Positions 1-8,580 of a stretch of 64,000 bases of DNA are shown here, piece by piece. Source of the stretch: Enterobacter cancerogenus (GTDB lineage: Bacteria > Pseudomonadota > Gammaproteobacteria > Enterobacterales > Enterobacteriaceae). The notes under the pieces were generated by a model. That model was not told where the DNA came from and searched no databases. It was given only the letters and a program-made list of their open reading frames with translations. Position 1 is the stretch's first letter, and each line of letters opens with the position of its first letter. Where the stretch lies: NCBI GenBank assembly GCA_000773965.1, contig JRUP01000034.1:62001-126000 (forward strand), given 5' to 3'. The position numbers and the translations under genes were made by a program.

Positions 1-262
1 TGACGATGGCAATAAGCTCTCTAAACAGAATCATGCGCCCGCTCTACCTGATGGAGATGCGCGCCCATTGCTGATACGCGCTTTGCACTTGCTGGGGCAA
101 TCGGTTTTAGAGAGTTGGCAAGATGCCACAGTGGAGCAACTGCTCGATAACGCGGTGGCACAGTGGAGTATCCAACTGATCCCACAACAGAACGTGCGAA
201 TCACGGATGAGGCGACATCGCCATTCCTAAATGGTTCGCAACAGGCTATGATTAGCCGCTGA
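1..262 (+). CDS. gluQ: Glutamyl-Q tRNA(Asp) synthetase, C-terminal part (5' end outside window)
   Basis: The reading frame is open from base 2 to the TGA at 260-262 and gives the last 86 residues. It opens with [15 protein letters not shown], the KMSKS-type loop of the glutamyl-queuosine tRNA(Asp) synthetase family (GluQ/YadB), a short GluRS paralogue without an anticodon-binding domain that glutamylates queuosine in tRNA(Asp). Its position directly upstream of pcnB-folK matches the dksA-gluQ-pcnB order of enterobacteria. The stop codon is in the same frame as the next gene, 36 bases before its start. The catalytic HIGH region lies outside the window and could not be checked. Confidence 0.85.
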   Translation, partial: DDGNKLSKQNHAPALPDGDARPLLIRALHLLGQSVLESWQDATVEQLLDNAVAQWSIQLIPQQNVRITDEATSPFLNGSQQAMISR

Positions 263-298
263 TTTATTAACACCCTTTTATCACTGTCGAGGTGTCCC

Positions 299-1714
299 AT
301 TTTTACCCGAGTCGCAAATTTTTGCCGGAGAGTCCTCAAGCGTGACGAGGAGGCGCCTGAAGAGGTGGAAACTGAAAGTCTGATGACCGTCATTCCCCGT
401 GAAAGCCATAACATCTCACGCAAAGATATCAGCGAAAACGCCCTTAAAGTGCTGTATCGCCTGAATAAAGCCGGTTTCGAAGCTTACCTGGTAGGCGGCG
501 GCGTGCGCGATTTGCTGCTGGGTAAGAAGCCAAAAGACTTTGATATCACCACCAACGCCACGCCTGAGCAGATGCGCAAATTGTTCCGCAACTGCCGTCT
601 CGTCGGTCGTCGTTTCCGTCTGGCACATGTGATGTTCGGTCCTGAAGTGATCGAAGTCGCGACTTTCCGTGGTCATCACCAGGAAGAAGCTGAAGACGAT
701 CGCAACAACTCCCAGCGCGGCCAGAACGGCATGCTGCTGCGTGATAACATTTTTGGCAGCATCGAAGATGATGCCCAGCGCCGCGATCTCACCATCAACA
801 GCCTGTATTACAGCGTGGCGGATTTCTCCGTACGTGATTACGTCGGCGGTTTGCAGGATCTGGAAGACGGCGTGATCCGTTTGATTGGCGATCCGGAAAC
901 CCGTTATCGCGAAGATCCGGTACGTATGCTGCGCGTGGTGCGTTTTGCCGCCAAGCTGGAGATGCGCATTGCCGCGGAAACTGCCGAGCCGATTCCGCGC
1001 CTGGCCACGCTGCTGAATGACATTCCGCCTGCGCGTCTGTTTGAAGAATCCCTTAAATTGCTGCAAGCCGGTTACGGATTCCGTACCTATCAGATGATGC
1101 GTGAGTACCATCTGTTCCAGCCGCTGTTCCCTACCCTGACGCGTGGCTTCACCGCCGAAAGCGACAGTCTGATGGAGAAAATGCTGGCTCAGGTGCTGAA
1201 GAACACCGACAACCGCATTCAGAACGATATGCGCGTCAATCCGGCCTTCCTGTTTGCCGCGATGTTCTGGTATCCGCAGCTGGAATCGGCCCAACGCATT
1301 GCGCAGGAAAGCGGACTGACCTATTACGACGCCTTTGCGCTGTCGATGAACGAAACGCTGGATGAAGCCTGCCGTGCGCTGGCGATTCCTAAGCGTATCA
1401 CCACCCTGATTCGCGATATCTGGCAGCTGCAGTTGCGCATGTCGCGTCGTCATGGCAAACGCGCATGGAAGCTGATGGAGCATCCTAAATTCCGTGCTGC
1501 ATATGATCTGCTGGCGCTGCGTGCCGATGTGGAAAACAACCGCGAACTGCAAAGCCTGACCCATTGGTGGGGTGAGTTCCAGGCTGCGGCGCCGGTCGAG
1601 CAAAAAACCATGATGAACACGCTGGGCGACGATCCAGTGGCTCCGCGTCGTAAACCGCGTCGTCCGCGCCGTCGTCCAACCGGCCCGCGCCGCGATACCA
1701 ATAGCGCATCATGA
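299..1714 (+). CDS. pcnB: Poly(A) polymerase I, apparent AUU start
   Basis: PcnB adds poly(A) tails to RNA 3' ends and so promotes decay by exonucleases. From ATT at 299 the product is 471 residues, close to the usual length of about 465. The N-terminus reads [12 protein letters not shown], matching the start of the E. coli protein as I recall it, which is known to use AUU. GAGGTG at 289-294 is a Shine-Dalgarno at suitable spacing. No ATG, GTG or TTG lies in frame before GTG at 365, which would drop this conserved segment. Nucleotidyltransferase motifs are visible: GGGVRD at about 66-71 and the metal-binding DFD at 80-82. The tail is Arg/Pro rich, as in the family. The stop overlaps the folK start (ATGA). 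Confidence 0.93.
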   Translation: MFTRVANFCRRVLKRDEEAPEEVETESLMTVIPRESHNISRKDISENALKVLYRLNKAGFEAYLVGGGVRDLLLGKKPKDFDITTNATPEQMRKLFRNCRLVGRRFRLAHVMFGPEVIEVATFRGHHQEEAEDDRNNSQRGQNGMLLRDNIFGSIEDDAQRRDLTINSLYYSVADFSVRDYVGGLQDLEDGVIRLIGDPETRYREDPVRMLRVVRFAAKLEMRIAAETAEPIPRLATLLNDIPPARLFEESLKLLQAGYGFRTYQMMREYHLFQPLFPTLTRGFTAESDSLMEKMLAQVLKNTDNRIQNDMRVNPAFLFAAMFWYPQLESAQRIAQESGLTYYDAFALSMNETLDEACRALAIPKRITTLIRDIWQLQLRMSRRHGKRAWKLMEHPKFRAAYDLLALRADVENNRELQSLTHWWGEFQAAAPVEQKTMMNTLGDDPVAPRRKPRRPRRRPTGPRRDTNSAS

Positions 1715-2196
1715 TTCGCGTTTACCTCGCCTTAGGCAGTAATCTGGCCGACCCGCTGCATCAGGTTGATGCAGCGCTGGCCGCGATTGATGCGATACCG
1801 CACACCTCGCGCGTCGCCACCTCTTCACTGTACCGCACGCCACCGTACGGCCCGCCAGACCAGCCTGATTACCTGAATGCGGTGGTCGCGCTGGACACCA
1901 CGCTGGAAGCTGAATCGCTGCTCGATCATACCCAGCGTATCGAGCTGGAACACGGACGAGTGCGCAAAGCAGAGCGCTGGGGTCCGCGCACCCTCGATAT
2001 CGACATCATGCTGTTTGGCCAGCAGACGATTCACACCCCACGTCTCACCGTGCCACACTACGACATGCACAATCGTGCGTTTATGCTGGTGCCGTTGTTA
2101 GAGATCGCGCCAGGCCTGCGTCTGCCCAATGGCCAGCCGTTGACCGGCATCCTCGCCACGCTCGATCGCAGCACAATCCGCTTGTGGTCTGAGTAG
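1711..2196 (+). CDS. folK: 6-hydroxymethyl-7,8-dihydropterin pyrophosphokinase
   Basis: FolK transfers pyrophosphate from ATP to 6-hydroxymethyl-dihydropterin, the step before dihydropteroate synthase in folate synthesis. The 161-residue product has the family length, the N-terminal LALGSNL segment, and the signature [13 protein letters not shown] with metal-binding Asp at about 96 and 98. The start ATG shares the ATGA overlap with the pcnB stop, so the two are translationally coupled, as is usual in enterobacteria. An 82-base gap separates it from panB, which probably has its own promoter. Confidence 0.95.
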   Translation: MIRVYLALGSNLADPLHQVDAALAAIDAIPHTSRVATSSLYRTPPYGPPDQPDYLNAVVALDTTLEAESLLDHTQRIELEHGRVRKAERWGPRTLDIDIMLFGQQTIHTPRLTVPHYDMHNRAFMLVPLLEIAPGLRLPNGQPLTGILATLDRSTIRLWSE

Positions 2197-2278
2197 GCTG
2201 CAATAATCGCACTACGGTCGTATCGACTTTTCAATCAATCCAGTACACTGCGCGCATCAGAAAACTCTGGAGTGTGCG

Positions 2279-3073
2279 ATGAAACCGACAACCATCACCC
2301 ATTTACGCCAGCTCAAAGCCAGTGGCCGCAAATTTGCCACCCTGACGGCCTACGACTTTAGCTTTGCCCGCCTGTTTGCCGATGAAGGCATTCAGGTGAT
2401 GCTGATTGGCGACTCCCTTGGCATGACCGTGCAAGGCCATGAATCCACATTACCTGTCACCGTGGCGGATATCGCTTATCACACCGCGGCCGTGCGCCGA
2501 GGCGCGCCGAATGCGTTGGTGATGGCCGACCTGCCGTTCATGAGTTACGCCACACCGCAGCAAACCTTCGATAACGCCGCTCAACTGATGCGTGCCGGTG
2601 CCAATATGGTGAAGCTGGAAGGCGGTGAATGGCTGGCAGACACCGTGCGTATGCTTACCGAGCGCGCCGTGCCGGTCTGTGGTCATCTAGGCCTGACGCC
2701 ACAGTCAGTGAACATCTTTGGTGGCTACAAGGTGCAGGGCCGTGATGAAGCGGGCGCGGAGCGTTTGCTGGCCGATGCACTGGCGCTGGAAGCCGCCGGT
2801 GCACAGTTGATGGTGCTGGAGTGCGTGCCGGTGGCGCTGGCAGAGCGTATCACCAAAGCGTTGAGCATTCCGGTCATCGGTATTGGTGCGGGTAACGTCA
2901 CCGATGGACAGATTCTGGTGATGCACGATGCCTTTGGCATTACCGGCGGTCATATTCCTAAATTTGCCAAAAATTTCCTCGCGGAAACCGGCGACATTCG
3001 CGCGGCAATTCGCCAGTATATTGCCGACGTTGAGGCGGGCATCTACCCAGCCGCCGAACACAGTTTCCAGTAA
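2279..3073 (+). CDS. panB: 3-methyl-2-oxobutanoate hydroxymethyltransferase (ketopantoate hydroxymethyltransferase)
   Basis: PanB makes ketopantoate from 2-oxoisovalerate and methylene-tetrahydrofolate, the first committed step of pantothenate synthesis. The protein has 264 residues, the usual length. It carries the [10 protein letters not shown] start of the barrel, [15 protein letters not shown] with the magnesium-binding Asp, and the KLEGG and GIGAG segments of the family. A Shine-Dalgarno (CTGGAG) lies 6-8 bases before ATG 2279. The pathway clusters here as panB-panC-panD, but ketopantoate reductase (panE) is not in the window. Confidence 0.97.
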   Translation: MKPTTITHLRQLKASGRKFATLTAYDFSFARLFADEGIQVMLIGDSLGMTVQGHESTLPVTVADIAYHTAAVRRGAPNALVMADLPFMSYATPQQTFDNAAQLMRAGANMVKLEGGEWLADTVRMLTERAVPVCGHLGLTPQSVNIFGGYKVQGRDEAGAERLLADALALEAAGAQLMVLECVPVALAERITKALSIPVIGIGAGNVTDGQILVMHDAFGITGGHIPKFAKNFLAETGDIRAAIRQYIADVEAGIYPAAEHSFQ

Positions 3074-3088
3074 ATCAGGAGATTTGCA

Positions 3089-3943
3089 GTGCTGATTATT
3101 GAATCGCTGCCGATGCTGCGACGAGAAATTCGTCGCTGGCGGCAGGAAGGCAAACGGATCGCGCTGGTGCCCACCATGGGCAACCTGCATGACGGCCACC
3201 TGACGTTGGTGGATGAAGCGCGCGAGCGGGCCGATATCGTGGTGGTTTCGATTTTCGTCAACCCGATGCAGTTTGAACGTGCCGATGACCTGGCGCGTTA
3301 TCCCCGTACCTTGCAGGACGATTGCGAGAAGCTCAATCGTCACAGCGTCGATTTGGTGTTTGCCCCTGCGCCAGCGGATGTTTATCCCAAAGGGCTGGAT
3401 AGCCAGACCTTCGTTGAAGTCCCCGGGTTATCATCACTGCTGGAAGGTGCCAGTCGTCCCGGTCACTTCCGCGGTGTGTCCACTATTGTGAGCAAACTGT
3501 TTAACCTGGTGCAGCCCGATATTGCCTGTTTTGGTGAGAAAGATTTCCAGCAGTTAGCCATTATCCGCAAGATGGTGGCCGACATGGGCTTCGATATCGA
3601 GATTGTCGGCGTGCCAACCGTACGCGCGGAAGATGGTTTGGCGTTGAGCTCACGTAACGGTTATCTCACCCGCGAAGAGCGCGCGATCGCTGCGGGTCTG
3701 AGCCAGGTGATGAACAGCATGGCCGAGCGTCTGAACAACGGCGAACGCCATGTTGAAGAGATTATCGAAACGGCCGAGGCCGCATTGCGTGAGAAAGGCT
3801 TCCGCCCTGATGGCCTGGCCATTTGCGATGCCGACAATTTGCAGCCGCTGACGGTGGATAGCCAGCGCGCCGTGATTCTGATGGCCGCCTGGTTGGGGAA
3901 TGCGCGCCTGATCGATAATCAGCAAGTGGATCTGACGGAGTAA
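3089..3943 (+). CDS. panC: Pantothenate synthetase (pantoate-beta-alanine ligase), GTG start
   Basis: PanC joins pantoate and beta-alanine with ATP to form pantothenate. The start is GTG at 3089, preceded by AGGAG at 3077-3081. This gives the conserved N-terminus [12 protein letters not shown] and 284 residues, the usual length. Family motifs are the HIGH-like TMGNLHDGH near residues 29-37, the FVNPMQF segment, [10 protein letters not shown], and the KMSKS-like LSSRNGYL near 188. It begins 15 bases after panB, so the two are co-transcribed. Confidence 0.97.
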   Translation: MLIIESLPMLRREIRRWRQEGKRIALVPTMGNLHDGHLTLVDEARERADIVVVSIFVNPMQFERADDLARYPRTLQDDCEKLNRHSVDLVFAPAPADVYPKGLDSQTFVEVPGLSSLLEGASRPGHFRGVSTIVSKLFNLVQPDIACFGEKDFQQLAIIRKMVADMGFDIEIVGVPTVRAEDGLALSSRNGYLTREERAIAAGLSQVMNSMAERLNNGERHVEEIIETAEAALREKGFRPDGLAICDADNLQPLTVDSQRAVILMAAWLGNARLIDNQQVDLTE

Positions 3944-3983
3944 CCTCCGTCGTTTAATCGCAGCTTAATAAGGTTATCCCGTT

Positions 3984-4364
3984 ATGATTCGTACCGTACT
4001 TCAGGGCAAACTGCACCGCGTGAAAGTCACGCAGGCAGATTTGCACTACGAAGGCTCCTGCGCCATCGACCAGGATTTTCTTGATGCATCCGGCATTCTG
4101 CAATACGAAGCCATCGACATTTATAACGTCACCAACGGTCAGCGTTTCTCCACCTACGCGATTGCCGCTGAGCGTGGCTCGAAGATCATCTCCGTCAATG
4201 GTGCCGCCGCCCGTTGTGCCTGTGAAGGTGACATCATGATCATCTGCTCTTATGTGCAGGTGGAAGATGAAGTGGCCCGCAGCTGGCAACCCAAGGTCGC
4301 CTATTTCGAAGGTGACAACGAGATGAAACGCATCGCTAAAGCATTGCCGGTTCAGGTGGCTTGA
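3984..4364 (+). CDS. panD: Aspartate 1-decarboxylase proenzyme (pyruvoyl type)
   Basis: PanD supplies beta-alanine for PanC by decarboxylating L-aspartate. The 126-residue proenzyme carries the self-cleavage site Gly24-Ser25 in HYEGSCAID; Ser25 becomes the pyruvoyl cofactor after cleavage, assisted in enterobacteria by PanM (not in this window). The YNVTNG segment with Tyr58 is present. It lies 40 bases after panC and is followed at once by a hairpin terminator, so it is the last gene of the pan cluster. Confidence 0.97.
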   Translation: MIRTVLQGKLHRVKVTQADLHYEGSCAIDQDFLDASGILQYEAIDIYNVTNGQRFSTYAIAAERGSKIISVNGAAARCACEGDIMIICSYVQVEDEVARSWQPKVAYFEGDNEMKRIAKALPVQVA

Positions 4365-4370
4365 TACAGC

Positions 4371-4394
4371 GAGGGCGGCCATTCGGCCGCCCTC
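4371..4394. terminator. Hairpin between convergent panD and yadH
   Basis: A perfect 10-bp stem (GAGGGCGGCC at 4371-4380 with GGCCGCCCTC at 4385-4394) closes an ATTC loop seven bases after the panD stop. The following bases GTAAAATTT give only a weak U-tract. It probably ends panD transcription and may also serve yadH from the other side. Confidence 0.7.
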
Positions 4395-4401
4395 GTAAAA
4401 T

Positions 4402-5172
4402 TTAAGTACGTAATCCGCGACCGCGCTGAATCAGCGCATACACCAGCACGTAGAACACCACGATAAAGGCAATCAGCACCGATAAGGTAAACACCAGCGG
4501 CACATCATTGATGCCGAGGAAACCGTAGCGGAAGCCGCTGATCATATACACCACCGGGTTCAGCTTCGACACTGCCTGCCAGAACGGCGGCAGCAGCGTC
4601 AGCGAATAGAACACGCCCCCCAAATAGGTTAACGGTGTCAGCACGAAGGTGGGGATCAAGCTGATATCGTCAAAGGTACGCGCAAACACCGCATTCAGCA
4701 GGCCAGCCAGCGAGAACAGAATCGCAGTCAGCAGCAGCGTCAGGGCCACCATTGACCAGGAGTGCACGTGGAACGGCACAAAGAACAGTGAAATCGCCGT
4801 CACCAGAATGCCGACACATACACCGCGCGCCACGCCGCCGCCAACATAACCGGCGATGATAATGTGCGTGGGCACCGGCGCCACCAGCAGCTCTTCAATG
4901 TTGCGCTGGAATTTGGCGCTGAAGAATGAAGAGGCCACGTTGGCGTAAGCGTTGGTGATCACCGCCATCATGATCAGACCCGGCACGATGAACTGCATAT
5001 AGCTGAAGCCATGCATATCGCCGATGCGTGAACCAATCAGATTACCGAAGATGATGAAATAGAGCGTCATGGTGATCACCGGTGGCACCAGCGTCTGAAT
5101 CCAGATGCGGGCAAAACGGTTGATCTCCTTGGCCCAGATGCTCTTGAGCGCCACCCAGTATAAATGTGTCAT
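4402..5172 (-). CDS. yadH: ABC transporter permease YadH (ABC-2 family)
   Basis: This 256-residue protein is an integral inner-membrane permease of the ABC-2 family. About six hydrophobic segments are visible, and the ABC-2 signature region lies near the end (LTPLTYLGGVFYSL followed by NPVVYMISGFRYG). It pairs with the ATPase encoded just upstream; the start codon overlaps the yadG stop (ATGA). The E. coli homologue is an exporter component of unassigned substrate as far as I know, and nothing here settles the substrate. Confidence 0.9.
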   Translation of the reverse strand: MTHLYWVALKSIWAKEINRFARIWIQTLVPPVITMTLYFIIFGNLIGSRIGDMHGFSYMQFIVPGLIMMAVITNAYANVASSFFSAKFQRNIEELLVAPVPTHIIIAGYVGGGVARGVCVGILVTAISLFFVPFHVHSWSMVALTLLLTAILFSLAGLLNAVFARTFDDISLIPTFVLTPLTYLGGVFYSLTLLPPFWQAVSKLNPVVYMISGFRYGFLGINDVPLVFTLSVLIAFIVVFYVLVYALIQRGRGLRT

Positions 5173-6092
5173 GCTTTCACTCCTTTACCCTGGGTCAGGC
5201 TGACGAACAGCTCTTCAAGGCGGTTCGCTTTGTTACGCATACTCAGCACCTGCACGCCCTGCGCACTCAGCTGGCTGAACACGCTGTTGAGCCCCTGCTC
5301 ACGCATCACTTCCACTTCCAGCGTAGAGGTATCCACCAGGCGATACTGGAAGCCTTCCAACTGCGGCAGCGGACTACGCGGCGCCAGATCGAGGATGAAG
5401 GTTTCCGATTGCAGCTTCGACAGCAGGCCTTTCATCGAGGTGTTTTCCACCAGCTCACCGCTCTGAATAATGCCGATATTGCGGCACAGCATTTCTGCTT
5501 CTTCCAGGTAGTGCGTAGTGAGAATAATGGTGGTGCCTTTGATGTTGAGATCTTTCAGGAAGGTCCACATTGAACGACGCAGTTCGATATCGACACCTGC
5601 AGTGGGTTCATCCAGAATCAGCAGTTTTGGCTCGTGCATCAGCGCACGTGCGATCATCAAACGGCGTTTCATCCCACCCGAGAGCATGCGTGCACGCTCG
5701 TTGCGTTTGCCCCACAGATCGAGTTGGTTAAGGTATTTTTCCGCGCGCTTGTTAGCTTCAGCCCGCTCCACGCCGTAGTAACCCGCCTGATTGACCACAA
5801 TCTGCATCACGGTTTCAAACGGGTTAAAGTTGAACTCCTGCGGAACCAGGCCCAGCTGGCGTTTCGCATTGACCACGTCTTTTTCCAGGTCATAGCCAAA
5901 CACCCGCACGCTGCCGCCGGATTTATTCACCAGCGAACTGATGATGCCGATAGTGGTCGATTTACCCGCGCCGTTTGGCCCGAGCAGTGCGTAAAAATCG
6001 CCTGCCTCAACGTTGAGATCAAGCTTCTTCAGCGCCTGAACGCCGCCGGGATAGGTTTTGGTGAGCCCGGAAAGTTCCAGTGCATAAGTCAT
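5169..6092 (-). CDS. yadG: ABC transporter ATP-binding protein YadG
   Basis: This is the nucleotide-binding subunit of the YadG/YadH exporter, 307 residues. Walker A GPNGAGKSTT is at about 38-47, the ABC signature LSGGMKRRL in the middle, and Walker B with LLILDEPTAGVD directly after. The C-terminal part of about 80 residues beyond the ATPase core is typical of drug/polysaccharide-export-type subunits. In E. coli a carbonic anhydrase gene (can) lies between yadG and hpt; here that interval of about 245 bases is non-coding. Confidence 0.92.
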   Translation of the reverse strand: MTYALELSGLTKTYPGGVQALKKLDLNVEAGDFYALLGPNGAGKSTTIGIISSLVNKSGGSVRVFGYDLEKDVVNAKRQLGLVPQEFNFNPFETVMQIVVNQAGYYGVERAEANKRAEKYLNQLDLWGKRNERARMLSGGMKRRLMIARALMHEPKLLILDEPTAGVDIELRRSMWTFLKDLNIKGTTIILTTHYLEEAEMLCRNIGIIQSGELVENTSMKGLLSKLQSETFILDLAPRSPLPQLEGFQYRLVDTSTLEVEVMREQGLNSVFSQLSAQGVQVLSMRNKANRLEELFVSLTQGKGVKA

Positions 6093-6258
6093 TGCGAATC
6101 CATACCCTGTTGTAGTGACATCAAAGCCCTATGAAATGATAGTGCGCTCACGCCGAGCATGCGGGGTTATTCAGAGATAACGAGTGAAAAATCAAAGATG
6201 AAGCGCTGAGCGATAACCCGCGACACTTTACCACTCTGCATGCGGTAGGGGAACGCAA

Positions 6259-6293
6259 GCGCAGCCCGTCAGTCATTGACTCGCGGGCTGCGC
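6259..6293 (-). terminator. Strong hairpin downstream of hpt
   Basis: GCGCAGCCCG at 6259-6268 pairs perfectly with CGGGCTGCGC at 6284-6293 around a 15-base loop. It lies 45 bases beyond the hpt stop on the minus strand and upstream of yadG. The U-tract is poor, so this may be a rho-assisted terminator or a stabilising 3' stem. The rest of the yadG-hpt interval (6093-6337) shows no gene. Confidence 0.5.
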
Positions 6294-6337
6294 ATCTTAT
6301 CGCAGGCTGGCGGGATTAGCCTTGGAAGATTGTGCGG

Positions 6338-6874
6338 TTATTCACCGGTCGGGATAACTTTGCCAATATACGGCAGATGACGATAGCGCTGCGCGTAGTC
6401 GATACCAAAGCCGACCACGAACTCGTCAGGAATGGTGAAACCAACGTATTCCACGGTGACGTCCACTTCACGGCGCTCTGGCTTATCCAGCAGGGTGCAG
6501 ATGGCCAGTGACTTTGGCTCGCGCAGACGCAGGATCTCGCGCACTTTGCTCAGCGTGTTGCCAGAATCGATGATGTCTTCCACGATCAGCACGTCTTTGC
6601 CGCGAATGTCCTCATCCAGATCTTTCAGGATTTTCACGTCGCGGGTCGATGACATACCACTGCCGTAGCTGGAGGCGGTCATAAAGTCGACTTCATGCGG
6701 GACATCGATGGCACGACAGAGATCGGCCATAAACATAAAGGAGCCACGCAGCAGACCCACTAACACCATTTCGCTGCCGCTGCTACGGTAGTGTTCGCTA
6801 ATCTGCTTGCCCAGTTCGGCAATACGGGTTGCAATCTCCTGCTCAGAGATCATCACGTCGACGGTGTGTTTCAT
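6338..6874 (-). CDS. hpt: Hypoxanthine phosphoribosyltransferase
   Basis: Hpt salvages hypoxanthine (and guanine less well) to IMP using PRPP. The 178-residue protein has the usual length. The PRPP-binding loop [11 protein letters not shown] is at 98-108, with the acidic Glu-Asp pair characteristic of type I phosphoribosyltransferases; the GLLRGSFMF segment near 40 and the [14 protein letters not shown] segment near the C-terminus, which contacts the purine, are also present. It is a single gene on the minus strand, diverging from the PLP enzyme at 7041. Confidence 0.97.
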   Translation of the reverse strand: MKHTVDVMISEQEIATRIAELGKQISEHYRSSGSEMVLVGLLRGSFMFMADLCRAIDVPHEVDFMTASSYGSGMSSTRDVKILKDLDEDIRGKDVLIVEDIIDSGNTLSKVREILRLREPKSLAICTLLDKPERREVDVTVEYVGFTIPDEFVVGFGIDYAQRYRHLPYIGKVIPTGE

Positions 6875-7040
6875 TGCATTCGCCTGGTTAAGGTTTTCAG
6901 AAAGCCACGAAGTCTATCATAGTCGAACCAACCTCTAACGCCGCGCACAGAACGCAAACGATACCGTGGCAAAATTTATTGCGCTGGCCTTAACTACAGA
7001 AAACCCACCCGCACTCTCACCGGTATTCTCTGGAGATCCT

Positions 7041-8330
7041 ATGGCCGCTTCATCCAGTAAAAAAACACAGATTGGCACCCACGATCTGCATCCGGAAACG
7101 CAGATGCTTAATTACGGTTACGATCCGCGGCTATCGGAGGGCGCAGTCAAACCTCCTGTATTCCTGACTTCGACCTTTGTGTTCAACAGCGCCGAAGAGG
7201 GACAGGACTTTTTTGATTTCGTTGCCGGACGTAAGCAGCCGCCGGAGGGCAAGAGCGGTGGGCTGGTATACTCACGCTTTAACCATCCCAACAGCGAGAT
7301 TGTGGAAGATCGGTTGGCCATCTATGAACAGGCAGAAAGTGCCGCGCTGTTCTCCTCCGGAATGTCGGCCATTGCCACCACGCTGCTGGCGTTTGCGCGG
7401 CCAGGTGAAGTGATTTTGCATTCGCAGCCGCTGTACGGCGGCACTGAAACGTTGCTGAGTAAAACGCTGCACGATTTAGAGATCAAAGCGGTGGGATTCA
7501 GCGATGGCACCGACGAGGACAAGGTGTATGAAGCGGCCAAACTGGCGTGGCAGCGCGGTCGTGTGGCGCTGATTCTGATTGAGACGCCGGCCAACCCGAC
7601 CAACAGCCTGGTGGATATTCAGCTGATGAAGCAGGTAGCAGATGTCATCACCCAGCAGCAAGGTTCGCGCCCGATTCTCGCCTGCGATAACACCTTGCTC
7701 GGCCCGCTGTTTCAACGTCCTTTGCAGCACGGTGCAGACTTGTCGCTCTACTCGCTCACCAAATATGTCGGCGGCCATTCGGATCTGATTGCCGGTGCGG
7801 TGCTGGGCAGCAAAGCGCTGGTGAGCAAGGTGCGATCGCTGCGCAGTGCCATCGGCACCCAACTTGATCCGCACTCCAGCTGGATGATTGGACGATCGCT
7901 GGAAACGCTGTCGTTGAGGATGGAGAAAGCCGCCAGCAATGCAGAAAAAGTCGCCGCGTTTTTGCGTGATAATCCGCAGGTAGAAAAATTGCACTGGCTG
8001 CCCTATCTCGATGCGGACACCTCTGCGGGTGAAACCTTCCAGCGACAATGCAGCGGCGCAGGTTCCACCTTCTCGTTCGACATCAAAGGCGGCCAGCCGG
8101 CAGCATTTCGTTTTCTCAATGCCCTTGCGTTGTTCAAACTGGCGGTGAGCCTGGGCGGCACCGAATCACTCGCCAGTCATCCAGGCAGCACCACCCATTC
8201 CGGTGTACCGCAGGAGGTACGCCAGCGTATTGGCATCACCGATGCTACGGTGCGTTTGTCGATTGGTATCGAACATGCTGATGATTTGATTGAGGATATC
8301 CGGCTGGCGCTGGAAGCGGCTCAGGCATAA
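7041..8330 (+). CDS. Cys/Met-metabolism PLP enzyme, cystathionine gamma-synthase-like
   Basis: A 429-residue fold-type I PLP enzyme of the Cys_Met_Meta_PP family. The PLP lysine is K241 in [11 protein letters not shown], preceded by the cofactor Asp in CDN (about 215-217); the VYSRFNHPN segment (Tyr77, Arg79) contributes from the neighbouring subunit. ATG 7041 is preferred over an in-frame start at 6966 because GGAG lies six bases upstream. Residues 131-135 read LYGGT where methionine gamma-lyases have LYGCT, so it lacks their diagnostic Cys. A gamma-synthase, beta/gamma-lyase or O-acyl-homoserine sulfhydrylase remain possible. It stands alone, where E. coli has gcd between hpt and cueO. Confidence 0.85.
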   Translation: MAASSSKKTQIGTHDLHPETQMLNYGYDPRLSEGAVKPPVFLTSTFVFNSAEEGQDFFDFVAGRKQPPEGKSGGLVYSRFNHPNSEIVEDRLAIYEQAESAALFSSGMSAIATTLLAFARPGEVILHSQPLYGGTETLLSKTLHDLEIKAVGFSDGTDEDKVYEAAKLAWQRGRVALILIETPANPTNSLVDIQLMKQVADVITQQQGSRPILACDNTLLGPLFQRPLQHGADLSLYSLTKYVGGHSDLIAGAVLGSKALVSKVRSLRSAIGTQLDPHSSWMIGRSLETLSLRMEKAASNAEKVAAFLRDNPQVEKLHWLPYLDADTSAGETFQRQCSGAGSTFSFDIKGGQPAAFRFLNALALFKLAVSLGGTESLASHPGSTTHSGVPQEVRQRIGITDATVRLSIGIEHADDLIEDIRLALEAAQA

Positions 8331-8430
8331 TCACTTGCCCGGCACGCTCAGTGAGTGATGGGCGGCGTTGACCACGCATCAGGCAGCTGGATAAGGCTGT
8401 CCGATGTCCACGCTCGGGTGCTGCAGTAAC

Positions 8431-8522
8431 CAGGCCACTTGTGCCCTGCCCCTGTAACAGGAAATCAGGCCACTTACGCCCTGATACTGCTGCTGAGCAG
8501 TAAATGTCCCGTTTATGCCCTG
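8431..8522. repeat. Degenerate short repeats downstream of the PLP enzyme
   Basis: CAGGCCACTT occurs at 8431-8440 and 8466-8475, each followed two bases later by GCCCTG; a third GCCCTG at 8517-8522 follows a diverged half. The spacings of 35 and 39 bases are irregular. No function is evident. The rest of the 8331-8537 interval shows no gene. Confidence 0.3.
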
Positions 8523-8537
8523 GTATTGCTAAACAAC

Positions 8538-8568
8538 CCGCAGCGAAGACGTTTTGGCTTCGCTGCGG
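8538..8568 (-). terminator. Terminator of cueO
   Basis: An 11-bp perfect stem (CCGCAGCGAAG at 8538-8548 with CTTCGCTGCGG at 8558-8568) is followed on the minus strand by a U-rich run (GTTGTTTAG). It starts 13 bases after the cueO stop. Confidence 0.75.
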
Positions 8569-8580
8569 TGTGGTAGTCAC

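Noticed and set aside
416..1603. Long minus-strand frame opposite pcnB
   Set aside because: pcnB is an unmistakable family member on the other strand; the antisense frame lacks a ribosome site and any recognisable motif.
8431..8522. Short repeats as a possible mobile-element remnant or REP cluster
   Set aside because: Only two full matches of ten bases with uneven spacing, no terminal inverted repeats and no target duplication; kept only as a weak repeat feature.
8245..8580. Minus-strand open frame in the interval after the PLP enzyme
   Set aside because: It overlaps the end of the PLP gene antisense, crosses the cueO terminator and has no family-like sequence.
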